From an uncultured Oscillospiraceae bacterium (lineage in GTDB: Bacteria > Bacillota > Clostridia > Oscillospirales > Oscillospiraceae), in assembly GCA_934591745.1 (NCBI GenBank), contig CAKTPQ010000010.1, positions 1 to 53,421 on the forward strand: 53,421 nucleotides of DNA, written 5' to 3'. Below are positions 8,620-15,756 of the stretch, in pieces (position 1 is the first letter of the stretch; each line of letters opens with the position of its first letter). Under the pieces are notes generated by a model. That model had not been told where the DNA came from and made no database searches. It saw only the letters and a list, made by a program, of their open reading frames with translations. Both the position numbers and the translations under genes were made by a program.

Positions 8620-8660
8620 AAAAGCAGCGGGACCTCCTGTGGGAAGTCCCGCTGCTTTTT
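8620..8660. terminator. Bidirectional terminator between convergent genes
   Basis: AAAAGCAGCGGGAC and its complement form a 14-bp stem with A-rich and T-rich flanks that can stop transcription from both sides. Confidence 0.88.
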
Positions 8661-8663
8661 GTC

Positions 8664-9332
8664 TCATTCCAGCTCGCTGCGGTTGGCCGCCATGGTCTTG
8701 GCGAACAGTGACGCGCTGCTGGGCGGCGTGTATGTAATGGCGTTGGCCCCGGCCCGGATGGTGGCAAGAATGCTCTCCTCCGTGGGGCCGCCGGTGGCGA
8801 TGATGGCCAGCTCCGGGTACTGCTCCCGCAGCGCCGCCACGATCTCCGGCGTCCGGGCCGCGCCGGACACGTTGATGATGTCCACCCCCGCGTCCAGATA
8901 GGGCTGGATGTCCGTTTTCTCCGAGATGACCGTGTACACCACCGGGATCTCCACGGCATCCTTGATATCGTGGATGGTCTCCAGCCCGATCTTGCTGTTG
9001 CACACCACGCCGTAGGCGCCCTGATGCTCCACATACGCGGCCATACTGGCCGACCGGATGCCGTTGGTCAGCCCGCCGCCCACGCCGCAGAACACCGGCA
9101 CGTCCGACACGCCGATGATGGCCTGCGTAATGGCCGGCTGGGGGGTAAAGGGATACACGGCGATGATGGCATCGGCGTTGATATTCTTGATAATGGCCAC
9201 GTCCGTGCTGAATACCAGCGACTTGATGCGGCGTCCGAACACCCGGATGCCGCTGCATTCGCTGATGCAGCGGGGCACCGACAGCGCGTGCTTGCGCAGG
9301 TTGCCCTCGTAGGCCGGTACATATTTTCTCAC
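8664..9332 (-). CDS. TIM-barrel protein of unknown function (often annotated as a hydrolase)
   Basis: A 222-residue protein whose alternating strand/helix pattern reads as a (beta/alpha)8 barrel. Phosphate-binding-like ends are IIATGGPTEESILATI and AGANAITYTPP. Other conserved stretches are FGRRIKSLVFSTDVAII, YPFTPQP and VFCGVGGGLTNG. GTG 9332 was chosen because AAAGGA precedes it at good spacing and the protein then begins MRKYVPAYEGN, where the recognisable sequence starts. It is divergent from a macrodomain gene with interlocked promoters. I recognise the family but know no proven reaction; a role with nucleotide- or sugar-derived substrates is only suggested by the fold and neighbour. Confidence 0.8.
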   Translation of the reverse strand: MRKYVPAYEGNLRKHALSVPRCISECSGIRVFGRRIKSLVFSTDVAIIKNINADAIIAVYPFTPQPAITQAIIGVSDVPVFCGVGGGLTNGIRSASMAAYVEHQGAYGVVCNSKIGLETIHDIKDAVEIPVVYTVISEKTDIQPYLDAGVDIINVSGAARTPEIVAALREQYPELAIIATGGPTEESILATIRAGANAITYTPPSSASLFAKTMAANRSELE

Positions 9333-9351
9333 TTGATTTCCTTTCCCGCTG

Positions 9352-9380
9352 TTGCATACCTGTTCTAACCGTACTATAAT
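9352..9380 (+). promoter_or_regulatory. Promoter for the macrodomain gene
   Basis: TTGCAT (9352-9357), a 17-bp spacer and TATAAT (9375-9380). The -10 overlaps the -10 of the opposite promoter. Confidence 0.7.
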
Positions 9381-9404
9381 AGCATAGATGGGCAAATCTG
9401 TAAA
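9376..9404 (-). promoter_or_regulatory. Promoter for the TIM-barrel gene
   Basis: On the minus strand, TTTACA (9404-9399), a 17-bp spacer and TATTAT (9381-9376). Confidence 0.7.
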
Positions 9405-9475
9405 TATTTTTGTCCGTGATCTGAACATTCCCTTTATATTGCCTATTTTCCGTACTTTTCCGGGAGGTGCATTTC

Positions 9476-10003
9476 ATGCTTTCCATCGTGCAGGGCGATA
9501 TTACCCAGTCCCACGCCGATGCCATCGTCAATGCCGCCAACACCTCCCTACTGGGCGGCAGCGGCGTGGACGGTGCCATCCACCGGGCCGCAGGGCCGCA
9601 GCTGCTGGCGGAGTGCCGCACCCTCCACGGCTGCGAGACGGGACAGGCCAAGCTCACCGCCGCCTACCGCCTGCCCTGTAAGTATGTCATCCACACCGTC
9701 GGCCCCATCTGGCGGGGCGGCGGCCACGGTGAGGCGGCGCTGCTGGCCTCCTGCTACCGCAGTGCGCTGACGCTGGCGGCGGCCCACGGCTGCCGCAGCG
9801 TGGACTTCCCCTCCATCTCCACCGGCGTCTACGGCTACCCGGTGTTACAGGCCGCCCATGTGGCGCTGAAGGCCATCATGGACTTCCTCCGGGAATACCC
9901 GGACATGGATGTGCGGATGGTCTGCCACGGCACGGACACCCTCCACGCCTACCAGGTGGTGTGGAATATGCTCTATCAGGACGTAAAGCCCCACGAGGAC
10001 TGA
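9476..10003 (+). CDS. Macrodomain protein, O-acetyl-ADP-ribose deacetylase type
   Basis: A single 175-residue macrodomain, similar in length to E. coli YmdB. The ligand-binding loops are [20 protein letters not shown] at the N-terminus, [16 protein letters not shown] next, and [12 protein letters not shown] near residue 118. Family members hydrolyse O-acetyl-ADP-ribose or remove ADP-ribose from macromolecules. GGGAGG lies 8 nt before ATG 9476; an in-frame GTG at 9467 is part of that ribosome site and is rejected. A strong terminator follows. Confidence 0.92.
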   Translation: MLSIVQGDITQSHADAIVNAANTSLLGGSGVDGAIHRAAGPQLLAECRTLHGCETGQAKLTAAYRLPCKYVIHTVGPIWRGGGHGEAALLASCYRSALTLAAAHGCRSVDFPSISTGVYGYPVLQAAHVALKAIMDFLREYPDMDVRMVCHGTDTLHAYQVVWNMLYQDVKPHED

Positions 10004-10011
10004 CAGGACGC

Positions 10012-10050
10012 AAAAAGGATGCCTCCGGCAGAGCCGGAGGCATCCTTTTT
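10012..10050. terminator. Bidirectional terminator, macrodomain gene / DUF362 gene
   Basis: A 17-bp stem (AAAAAGGATGCCTCCGG and its complement) ends in TTTTT; both neighbouring genes converge on it. Confidence 0.9.
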
Positions 10051-10060
10051 ATGCAAATGC

Positions 10061-11170
10061 TCAGATCTTGATCAGCTCGTACTCCCGCGTACCGATGCCG
10101 ATCTTCTCGCCGTGCTCCAGACAGCTGTGCCAGTCCGTATCCGGGTGGATGCGCTGGAAGTGGTCATGCTCGTGGACATGACCCGCCTCCCCGTCGGCGG
10201 CGGAGCCGCGCAGGGGCGTCTGGGCGTTGACCGCGTCCACGCAGGCCATATCCAGCGCCACCGGATCAAAGGAGGCGAACATACCCACGTTGGGTACGAT
10301 GGGCATATCGTTCTCCGAATGGCAGTCGCAGTTGGGGGACACGTCGATGACCAGCGAGATGTGGAAGCAGGGGCGGCCGTCCACCACCGCCTTGGTGTAC
10401 TCGGCGATCTTCCGGTTCAGGTTGGTGGTGGTCTCGTCCCAGTTGATCTGCACCGCGTTCTTGGGACAGACGGCGATGCAGCGGCCGCAGCCCACACATC
10501 TGTCGTGGTCGATAACGGCCTTGCCGTCGGTGATGATCGGCGCGCCGTGGGCGCAGATCTTCCGGCACTGGCCGCAGCCCACGCACAGCTTCTGCTCCAC
10601 ATGGGGCTTGCCGGCGTTGTGCTGCTCCATCTTACCGGCGCGGCTGCCGCAGCCCATGCCGATATTTTTCAGGCAGCCGCCGAAGCCCGCCTCCTCATGG
10701 CCCTTGAAGTGGGTCAGGGAGATGAACACATCGGCGTCCATGACGGCGCGGCCGATCTTGGCGGCCTGCACATACTCGCCGCCGGCCACCGGCACCTCCA
10801 CCTCGTCGTTGCCCTTCAGACCGTCGGCGATGAGGATCTGACAGCCGGTGGTCATGGGGTTGAAGCCGTTGAGCATGGCGCTGTCCAGATGATCCAGCGC
10901 GTTCTTCCGCCCGCCCACATACAGGGTGTTGCAGTCCGTCAGGAAGGGCTTGCCGCCCCGCTCCTTCACGAAGTCCGCCACCGTCTTGGCCCAGTTGGGC
11001 CGCAGAAACGCCAGATTGCCCGGCTCACCGAAGTGCATCTTGATGGCCACATATTTCTCGTTGAAATCGATATCGCCCATGCCCGCCGTTTTCATCAGCC
11101 GGGTCAGCTTCTGCTGCAAATTCTCATGATAGTCCGCCCGCAGGTCGGCAAAATACACCTTGGATGCCAT
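10061..11170 (-). CDS. DUF362 protein with two 4Fe-4S ferredoxin motifs
   Basis: The 369-residue protein combines a DUF362 domain with a ferredoxin insert. DUF362 stretches include KMHFGEPGN, FLTDCNTLYVGGRKNA, LTHFKGHEEAGFGG and FDPVALDMACVDAVN. The two cluster motifs, CVGCGQCRKIC and CVGCGRCIAVCP, lie near residues 197 and 226, both complete C-x2-C-x2-C-x3-C. It is probably an iron-sulfur protein in electron transfer or cluster handling in the cytosol; no specific reaction is established. GTGAGGA sits upstream of ATG 11170. It is divergent from a pseudouridine synthase across a 16-bp inverted repeat. Confidence 0.88.
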   Translation of the reverse strand: MASKVYFADLRADYHENLQQKLTRLMKTAGMGDIDFNEKYVAIKMHFGEPGNLAFLRPNWAKTVADFVKERGGKPFLTDCNTLYVGGRKNALDHLDSAMLNGFNPMTTGCQILIADGLKGNDEVEVPVAGGEYVQAAKIGRAVMDADVFISLTHFKGHEEAGFGGCLKNIGMGCGSRAGKMEQHNAGKPHVEQKLCVGCGQCRKICAHGAPIITDGKAVIDHDRCVGCGRCIAVCPKNAVQINWDETTTNLNRKIAEYTKAVVDGRPCFHISLVIDVSPNCDCHSENDMPIVPNVGMFASFDPVALDMACVDAVNAQTPLRGSAADGEAGHVHEHDHFQRIHPDTDWHSCLEHGEKIGIGTREYELIKI

Positions 11171-11202
11171 ATCGCGTCCTCACTTTCGTAGTTTCGGTGC
11201 CC

Positions 11203-11238
11203 ACAGTATAGCACATCCCGCCGGAATGTGCTATACTG
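11203..11238. promoter_or_regulatory. Inverted repeat carrying two divergent extended -10 promoters
   Basis: A perfect 16-bp inverted repeat (11203-11218 and 11223-11238, 4-bp centre) contains TGTGCTATACT on each strand. This gives facing extended -10 elements (TATACT at 11231-11236 on + and 11210-11205 on -) for the divergent genes. No good -35 is seen on either side. Confidence 0.65.
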
Positions 11239-11265
11239 TTTTTCACTGGAAAGGAGGTGCCGCCC

Positions 11266-12144
11266 GTGCGCGTTTTGTTCCATACCGTCTCCGCTGCCCA
11301 GGATGGCCGCAGCGTCAAGGAGCTGCTGCGGGGCCTGTGGCACATCTCCGGCAGCCTCCTCAGCCGCCTGAAATTCCGGGACGCCATCACCGTCAACGGC
11401 GTGCCCGTCCCGGTGAACCGTGTCCTCCGCACCGGGGACGTCCTTCGGGCGGACGTGTCCGACCTGCCCGGCGAGAACCCCCACATCCTGCCGGTGGACT
11501 ACCCCCTGACCATCCTCTACGAGGACGAGGACCTGCTGCTTCTGGACAAGCCCGCCGGCATCGCCATCCACCCCGCCGCCCTGACGGAGGAGACGGCCAC
11601 CATCGCCGGTGCCGTGGCCCACTACCTGCAAAGCGACAGCTTCCACGCCGTGAACCGGCTGGACCGGGGCACCACCGGCGTCATGGCCGTGGCCAAGACC
11701 GGCTTCGTCCACGCCCGCTGCATGACCCTGCTCCACACCGACGGCTTTCAGCGGGACTACCGCGCCGTATGCGACGGGCTGCCGCCCCGGCGGGAGGGGG
11801 ACATCGACCTGCCTCTGGGTCGGGCGGATGGCTCCCTGCTGAAGCGCTGCCCCGACCCCGGCGGACAGAGCGCCCACACCCACTACGAGGTGCTGTCCAC
11901 CGCCAACGGCCGCGCCCTGCTGCGGCTGACGCCCACCACCGGCCGCACTCACCAGCTGCGGGTACACATGGCCGCCATCGGCTGCCCCCTCACCGGCGAC
12001 TGGCTCTACGGCACGGAGGACAAGACCCTCATCGCCCGTCCCGCCCTCCACAGCTATCACCTGCGGATGACGCACCCCGTCACCGGCGCCGTCATCGACG
12101 TCACCGCCCCGCTTCCGGCGGACATGCAGTCCCTGCTCCGCTGA
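11266..12144 (+). CDS. RluA-family rRNA/tRNA pseudouridine synthase
   Basis: The 292-residue enzyme isomerises uridine to pseudouridine in structured RNA. An S4-like RNA-binding segment (residues about 20-70, with SRLKFRDAITVNG) precedes the catalytic domain. The catalytic motif is HAVNRLDRGTTGVMAVAK near residue 127, with the conserved Asp in RLD. LLLDKPAGIAIHPA, and TTGRTHQLRVHMAAIGCPL near residue 225, are further hallmarks. GTG 11266 follows AAGGAGG by 8 nt; the GTG at 11257 overlaps it. The exact target site (RluD-like or another) cannot be told from sequence alone. Confidence 0.92.
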   Translation: MRVLFHTVSAAQDGRSVKELLRGLWHISGSLLSRLKFRDAITVNGVPVPVNRVLRTGDVLRADVSDLPGENPHILPVDYPLTILYEDEDLLLLDKPAGIAIHPAALTEETATIAGAVAHYLQSDSFHAVNRLDRGTTGVMAVAKTGFVHARCMTLLHTDGFQRDYRAVCDGLPPRREGDIDLPLGRADGSLLKRCPDPGGQSAHTHYEVLSTANGRALLRLTPTTGRTHQLRVHMAAIGCPLTGDWLYGTEDKTLIARPALHSYHLRMTHPVTGAVIDVTAPLPADMQSLLR

Positions 12145-12157
12145 CTCTGCCCGATAA

Positions 12158-12183
12158 AAAAGACCGGCTCCCGCCGGTCTTTT
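12158..12183. terminator. Bidirectional terminator
   Basis: AAAAGACCGGC pairs with GCCGGTCTTTT around a 4-nt loop between convergent genes. Confidence 0.85.
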
Positions 12184-12186
12184 CTC

Positions 12187-12831
12187 TTACAGATCCACTT
12201 TTTCGTAAGCTTTTTCCGAGCCCCGGAACGTCAGCGCCGCGCCTCCCGCGTAGATGAGAATACTGCCGATGAGGATGGGCAGCTGCCGCAGCTGGGCGGT
12301 GCGGTCCAGATCGTCCAGCCAGCCCAGCGCCGGGAAGTGGGGCAGCGCCTCGCACACGAGCATCAGCACCGCCATGACGACGCACGCCTTCAGGTACGAC
12401 ACCCCCACCTTGTAGCCGTTCTTGTAAAACGACGGCAGGAACACGGCGTTGAACACGGCATACAGCAGGAACCCGGCGGCCAGCAGCGCCGCGTTGGGGT
12501 CCAACCCCACCAGATTGTCCTTCCCCGGCTGCAGCTGCACCGCCAGCACCGAAAACGGCACCAGCAGGACCAGCGACAGCATCTCGATGAGCACCGTGAA
12601 CAGGCACCCGGCTTTCACCGTGTCCCGCTTGGGCACCGGCAGCAGCGCCGAGTAGTAGATGTCCTTCTGCTCCCGCATGTTCAGAAATGTGAAAAACAGC
12701 CCCAGCGTCACATAGAAGAAAATGACGGTGTAGGGATAGTTGGGGATCAGCACCATCACGCCGAACAGGCAGAAAATGGGCGTCATGGGATGGCAAACCA
12801 GCCGGAACTGCTTATATAATAGCGCTGTCAT
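12187..12831 (-). CDS. ABC-2 type transporter permease
   Basis: A 214-residue membrane protein with about six hydrophobic segments: IFCLFGVMVLIPNYPYTVIFF and VIFFYVTLGLFFTFL near the start, and a final pair before the C-terminus. The segment MREQKDIYYSALLPVPKRDTV resembles the cytosolic loop of small ABC-2 permeases paired with AbrB- or GntR-regulated ATPases. It overlaps the ATPase gene by about 20 bp, so the two are translationally coupled. Substrate unknown; the operon type is often linked to membrane stress or export. Confidence 0.85.
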   Translation of the reverse strand: MTALLYKQFRLVCHPMTPIFCLFGVMVLIPNYPYTVIFFYVTLGLFFTFLNMREQKDIYYSALLPVPKRDTVKAGCLFTVLIEMLSLVLLVPFSVLAVQLQPGKDNLVGLDPNAALLAAGFLLYAVFNAVFLPSFYKNGYKVGVSYLKACVVMAVLMLVCEALPHFPALGWLDDLDRTAQLRQLPILIGSILIYAGGAALTFRGSEKAYEKVDL

Positions 12832-13549
12832 CCAGCTCCCTCCTCTCCACGGCCACGATGATATCCTCCAGCGTCCCGCCCTTATCCCGGAACTTCGCCT
12901 TGAAGTCCTCCACGCCGCCGTCATACAGTATCTCGCCGTCCTTGATGAACGCGATATGGCTGGCGCACTTCTCCAGATCGGAGGTGATGTGGGTGGAGAA
13001 CAGGATGCTCCGGGTCCCGTCGGCCACGATGCGGCGGAACAGCTCCACCAGCTCGTCCCGGGACACGGGATCCAGCCCGCTGGTAGGCTCATCCAGGATC
13101 AGCAGCTCCGCGCTGTGGCTCAGGGCCAGCGCGATCATGTACTTTACCTTCATGCCGCTGGACAGCTGATCCACCCGCTTGCTCTCGTCGATGGCAAACA
13201 GCTCCAGATAGTGGCGGTACTTGTCCTCGTCCCAGTTGCTGTAAAACCGCCGGGTCACGTCGGTGATGACCCCCACCCTCTTCTTGGGATAAAAGTCGAT
13301 GCCGCCCAGCACCACGCCGATGCGCCGCCGGATGGCCGCCTCGTTGGCCGCATAGTCCAGCCCAAAGGCCCGCACCGTGCCGCCGTCCGGGTGCACCAGC
13401 CCCAGAATGGACTTCAGCGTGGTGCTCTTACCCGCGCCGTTGCGGCCGATAAAGCCTACGATGGCCCCCTGGGGCACATCCAGCGACACGTCCTTCAGCG
13501 TAAACGCGGGATACGTCTTGCGCAGCTCCCGCACCTCCAGCACGTTCAC
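12812..13549 (-). CDS. ABC transporter ATP-binding protein
   Basis: A 245-residue single ATPase. Walker A is IGRNGAGKST near residue 35, the signature is a weak QLSSGMK near 128, and Walker B is LLILDEPTSGLDP near 150. FSTHITSDLEKCASHIAFI is the switch-histidine region. The GTG start overlaps the stop of the upstream AbrB-like gene by 4 bp. With the downstream permease it makes a full two-protein exporter. Confidence 0.92.
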   Translation of the reverse strand: MNVLEVRELRKTYPAFTLKDVSLDVPQGAIVGFIGRNGAGKSTTLKSILGLVHPDGGTVRAFGLDYAANEAAIRRRIGVVLGGIDFYPKKRVGVITDVTRRFYSNWDEDKYRHYLELFAIDESKRVDQLSSGMKVKYMIALALSHSAELLILDEPTSGLDPVSRDELVELFRRIVADGTRSILFSTHITSDLEKCASHIAFIKDGEILYDGGVEDFKAKFRDKGGTLEDIIVAVERRELDDSAII

Positions 13550-13779
13550 GGCTCCTCCACCTCCTCGTCGTCCTCCGGCAGGGCGTCAAACGCCTTGCGC
13601 AGGAAGGGATTCAGCTTATCCGTTGTCTGCAGGGCGATACCCTTCTTCTTATCCGCCAGCAGCACCAGCGTGTCCCCCGGCTCCAGCCCGAACATGGCCC
13701 GTGCCTCCTTGGGAATGACGATCTGCCCCTTGGGGCCGATTTTGACGCTGCTCATAAAATACCGCTCGTCCTTGCCCAT
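13546..13779 (-). CDS. AbrB/SpoVT-family transcriptional regulator
   Basis: A 77-residue protein whose swapped-hairpin DNA-binding domain reads SSVKIGPKGQIVIPKEARAM, followed by LEPGDTLVLLAD. The acidic tail (DALPEDDEEVEEP) is unusual for a DNA-binding protein this short. It heads an operon with the ABC pair and probably autoregulates. A pair of GTATAAC repeats lies between its promoter and start codon. Confidence 0.88.
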   Translation of the reverse strand: MGKDERYFMSSVKIGPKGQIVIPKEARAMFGLEPGDTLVLLADKKKGIALQTTDKLNPFLRKAFDALPEDDEEVEEP

Positions 13780-13795
13780 ATCACCGCTCCTCTCC

Positions 13796-13811
13796 GTATA
13801 ACTGGTATAAC
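13796..13811 (-). repeat. Direct repeat in the AbrB-ABC leader, candidate operator
   Basis: GTATAAC occurs at 13796-13802 and 13805-13811 (9-bp period), between the minus-strand -10 (13833-13828) and the AbrB start. Confidence 0.5.
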
Positions 13812-13827
13812 TTTTCTTACTTTTGCA

Positions 13828-13856
13828 ACTATACCACCCCCGCTGCCTGTTGTCAA
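13828..13856 (-). promoter_or_regulatory. Promoter of the AbrB-ABC operon
   Basis: On the minus strand, perfect TTGACA (13856-13851), a 17-bp spacer and TATAGT (13833-13828). Its -35 overlaps the -35 of the ksgA promoter. Confidence 0.85.
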
Positions 13857-13878
13857 GCCCCGGTTTCTGTGGTACAAT
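13850..13878 (+). promoter_or_regulatory. Promoter of ksgA
   Basis: TTGTCA (13850-13855), a 17-bp spacer ending TGTGG, and TACAAT (13873-13878). Confidence 0.8.
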
Positions 13879-13908
13879 ACGGACAACGAACCGTAAAGGA
13901 GCACCGCT

Positions 13909-14766
13909 ATGGATCTCTGTGACCGCAACGATATACAGTCCCTGCTGGCGCGGCACGGCTTCCGCTTTGCCAAGTCCCTGGGTCAGAACTTCCTCATCGA
14001 AGGCTGGGTGGCGGAGGACATTGCTGCCGCCAGCGGCGCGGACGCCGGTACCGGCGTGGTGGAGGTCGGCCCCGGCATCGGCTCCCTCACCACCCAGCTG
14101 GCCCGACGGGCGGGTAAGGTGGTGTCCGTGGAGCTGGACCGCCGCCTGTACCCCGTACTGGCGGAGACCATGGCGGACTATCCCAACTTCACGCTGGTGG
14201 AGGGCGACGTAATGCAGCTCTCCCTGCCCGCGCTGGTGCAGGAGCACCTCACCGGCCTGCGGCCCGTGCTGTGCGCCAACCTGCCCTACAACATCACCAC
14301 CCCGTTTCTCACCGCTTGTGTGGAGGCCCGTTGCTTCCACAGCCTGACGGTGCTGATCCAGAAGGAGGTGGCCCAGCGCATCTGCGCCGCACCCGGCACC
14401 GCCGACTACGGCGCGTTCACCCTCCTGATGCAGTACTATACCCAGCCGGAGCTGCTGTTCACCGTGCCCAATACCTGCTTCCTCCCGGCACCCAAGGTGA
14501 CGTCCGCCGTCATCCGCTGCCAGACCCGCTCTACTCCGCCGGTGCAGGTGCGGTCGGAGGCCGCCTTCTGGCGCACCGTCCGGGCCGGCTTCGCCCTGCG
14601 GCGGAAAACACTGGTCAACAGCCTCCAGACCGGCTGGGAGCTGCCCAAGGATACCCTGACGGACATCGTCGCCGCCTGCGGCCTCTCCCCCACCGTCCGG
14701 GGTGAACGTCTGGGTCTGGCGGAGTACGCCCGGCTGTCCGATGCCCTGCTGGAGGCATCGAAATAG
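13909..14766 (+). CDS. rsmA: 16S rRNA (adenine1518/1519-N6)-dimethyltransferase KsgA/RsmA
   Basis: The 285-residue enzyme dimethylates two adjacent adenines near the 3' end of 16S rRNA, using S-adenosylmethionine, late in 30S assembly. The N-terminal KSLGQNFLIE, the SAM loop EVGPGIGSLT and the catalytic NLPYNITTP are all intact. FLPAPKVTSAVI and FALRRKTLVNSL mark the C-terminal part. AAAGGAG precedes ATG 13909. The gene stands alone between its own promoter and a large terminator. Confidence 0.96.
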   Translation: MDLCDRNDIQSLLARHGFRFAKSLGQNFLIEGWVAEDIAAASGADAGTGVVEVGPGIGSLTTQLARRAGKVVSVELDRRLYPVLAETMADYPNFTLVEGDVMQLSLPALVQEHLTGLRPVLCANLPYNITTPFLTACVEARCFHSLTVLIQKEVAQRICAAPGTADYGAFTLLMQYYTQPELLFTVPNTCFLPAPKVTSAVIRCQTRSTPPVQVRSEAAFWRTVRAGFALRRKTLVNSLQTGWELPKDTLTDIVAACGLSPTVRGERLGLAEYARLSDALLEASK

Positions 14767-14771
14767 GTTCA

Positions 14772-14820
14772 CATAACAAAACAGGAGGTGTGCCCGCGGC
14801 ACACCTCCTGTTTTGTTATG
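14772..14820. terminator. Long bidirectional terminator after ksgA
   Basis: A perfect 22-bp stem (14772-14793 with 14799-14820) with a 5-nt loop lies between convergent ksgA and yqeC, with T-rich arms on both strands. Confidence 0.88.
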
Positions 14821-14823
14821 CAT

Positions 14824-15489
14824 TTACACCAGCCGCCGCCACCGCCGCGCCTGTAACGACCCGATGACAACGGGTACATCGGATGCCCCGGCAAAAGCCG
14901 CCGCCCACGGCGGCGTCAGCTCCGTACCATCCACTTGGTTTACATAAATTATATCGCACAGTCCCTCGGCGCAGATGACCCGCGCCGCCATCTCCGGTGT
15001 GATGGCCGCTGACCACGGTGCCCCCGCCAGCCGTGCGTAGATGGCCGGCCGGTGGGCCGCCTGCCGGATGGGCTGTCCAAAGGCAGAGGCGCCCAGCACG
15101 CAGATGGTGCGCGTCCGCTCCGGCGGCAGCACCGGCTCCCATGTCTCATGGGCCTTGGCGGGCAAACGCTTGGAGCCGTCCGCCTCCACCAGTACGAAGT
15201 CCGCCGCCTGCTGCCAGCCTCCGAAGGCCGGAGCCGTCAGCTTCCCCTCCGGCGTATAGCTGCCGGCGCAGGCCGCGCCATAGGCGGCCAGCGCCGCCGC
15301 CAGCTCCTCCGCCGTCCCGGCAAAGGGGTACTGCGCCGGCTTCATGATGTGGGTGGTGGTGGCCAGCAGCACCGTGCCCTGGGGCCGCAGCTCCTCCGCC
15401 AGCTCATACAGCAGGCTGGTCTTGCCGCCGCTGCCCATCACCGCTGTCACGCCCCGGTCAACGCCCAGCAGCTCCCATAGCTGTTCCAT
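14824..15489 (-). CDS. yqeC: YqeC, selenium-dependent molybdenum hydroxylase maturation protein
   Basis: A 221-residue P-loop protein: Walker A GSGGKTSLLYEL near residue 18, TTTHIMKP near 45, and FVLVEADGSKRLPAKAHETW near 100, all as I recall for YqeC. The family is tied to maturation of selenium-dependent xanthine dehydrogenase-type enzymes. That fits the purine-handling genes at 1-8.6 kb, though no hydroxylase or selD lies in this window. ATG 15489 was chosen because a G-rich ribosome site precedes it and the longer frame adds nothing recognisable. Confidence 0.85.
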   Translation of the reverse strand: MEQLWELLGVDRGVTAVMGSGGKTSLLYELAEELRPQGTVLLATTTHIMKPAQYPFAGTAEELAAALAAYGAACAGSYTPEGKLTAPAFGGWQQAADFVLVEADGSKRLPAKAHETWEPVLPPERTRTICVLGASAFGQPIRQAAHRPAIYARLAGAPWSAAITPEMAARVICAEGLCDIIYVNQVDGTELTPPWAAAFAGASDVPVVIGSLQARRWRRLV

Positions 15490-15558
15490 ATCCGCACCCC
15501 CTGTCCCTATGACGCCCTGCCGCGCAGCCATGCGGCGTCATGCGCCCTTTTCGCGGCC

Positions 15559-15587
15559 ATTATATCACGCCGAAACCCTCCCTGCAA
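15559..15587 (-). promoter_or_regulatory. Promoter of yqeC
   Basis: On the minus strand, TTGCAG (15587-15582), a 17-bp spacer and a perfect TATAAT (15564-15559). The leader can fold through ATGACGCC (15509-15516) with GGCGTCAT (15534-15541). Confidence 0.75.
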
Positions 15588-15627
15588 CCGCAAAAGTGGG
15601 GCAAACTGCCAAAAATATGGGTAAAAC

Positions 15628-15656
15628 TTGACAAAAAAACCAGATGGTGCTATACT
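15628..15656 (+). promoter_or_regulatory. Promoter of the 3D/G5 cell-wall gene
   Basis: Perfect TTGACA (15628-15633), a 17-bp spacer and TATACT (15651-15656). The ~95-nt leader holds a hairpin GCCGCCC/GGGCGGC (15710-15716 with 15734-15740). Confidence 0.85.
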
Positions 15657-15756
15657 CCACGAGTATTGCTTATTGGTAACAAAAGTTACAAATTATTTCA
15701 AATGATGCCGCCGCCCTGTTTAAGGACCGGGCCGGGCGGCTATACTGCGAGGTACT

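Noticed and set aside
15657..15756. c-di-AMP (ydaO) riboswitch before the 3D/G5 cell-wall gene
   Set aside because: Considered because such genes often carry one, but the leader is too short (about 95 nt) and I cannot match the conserved core.
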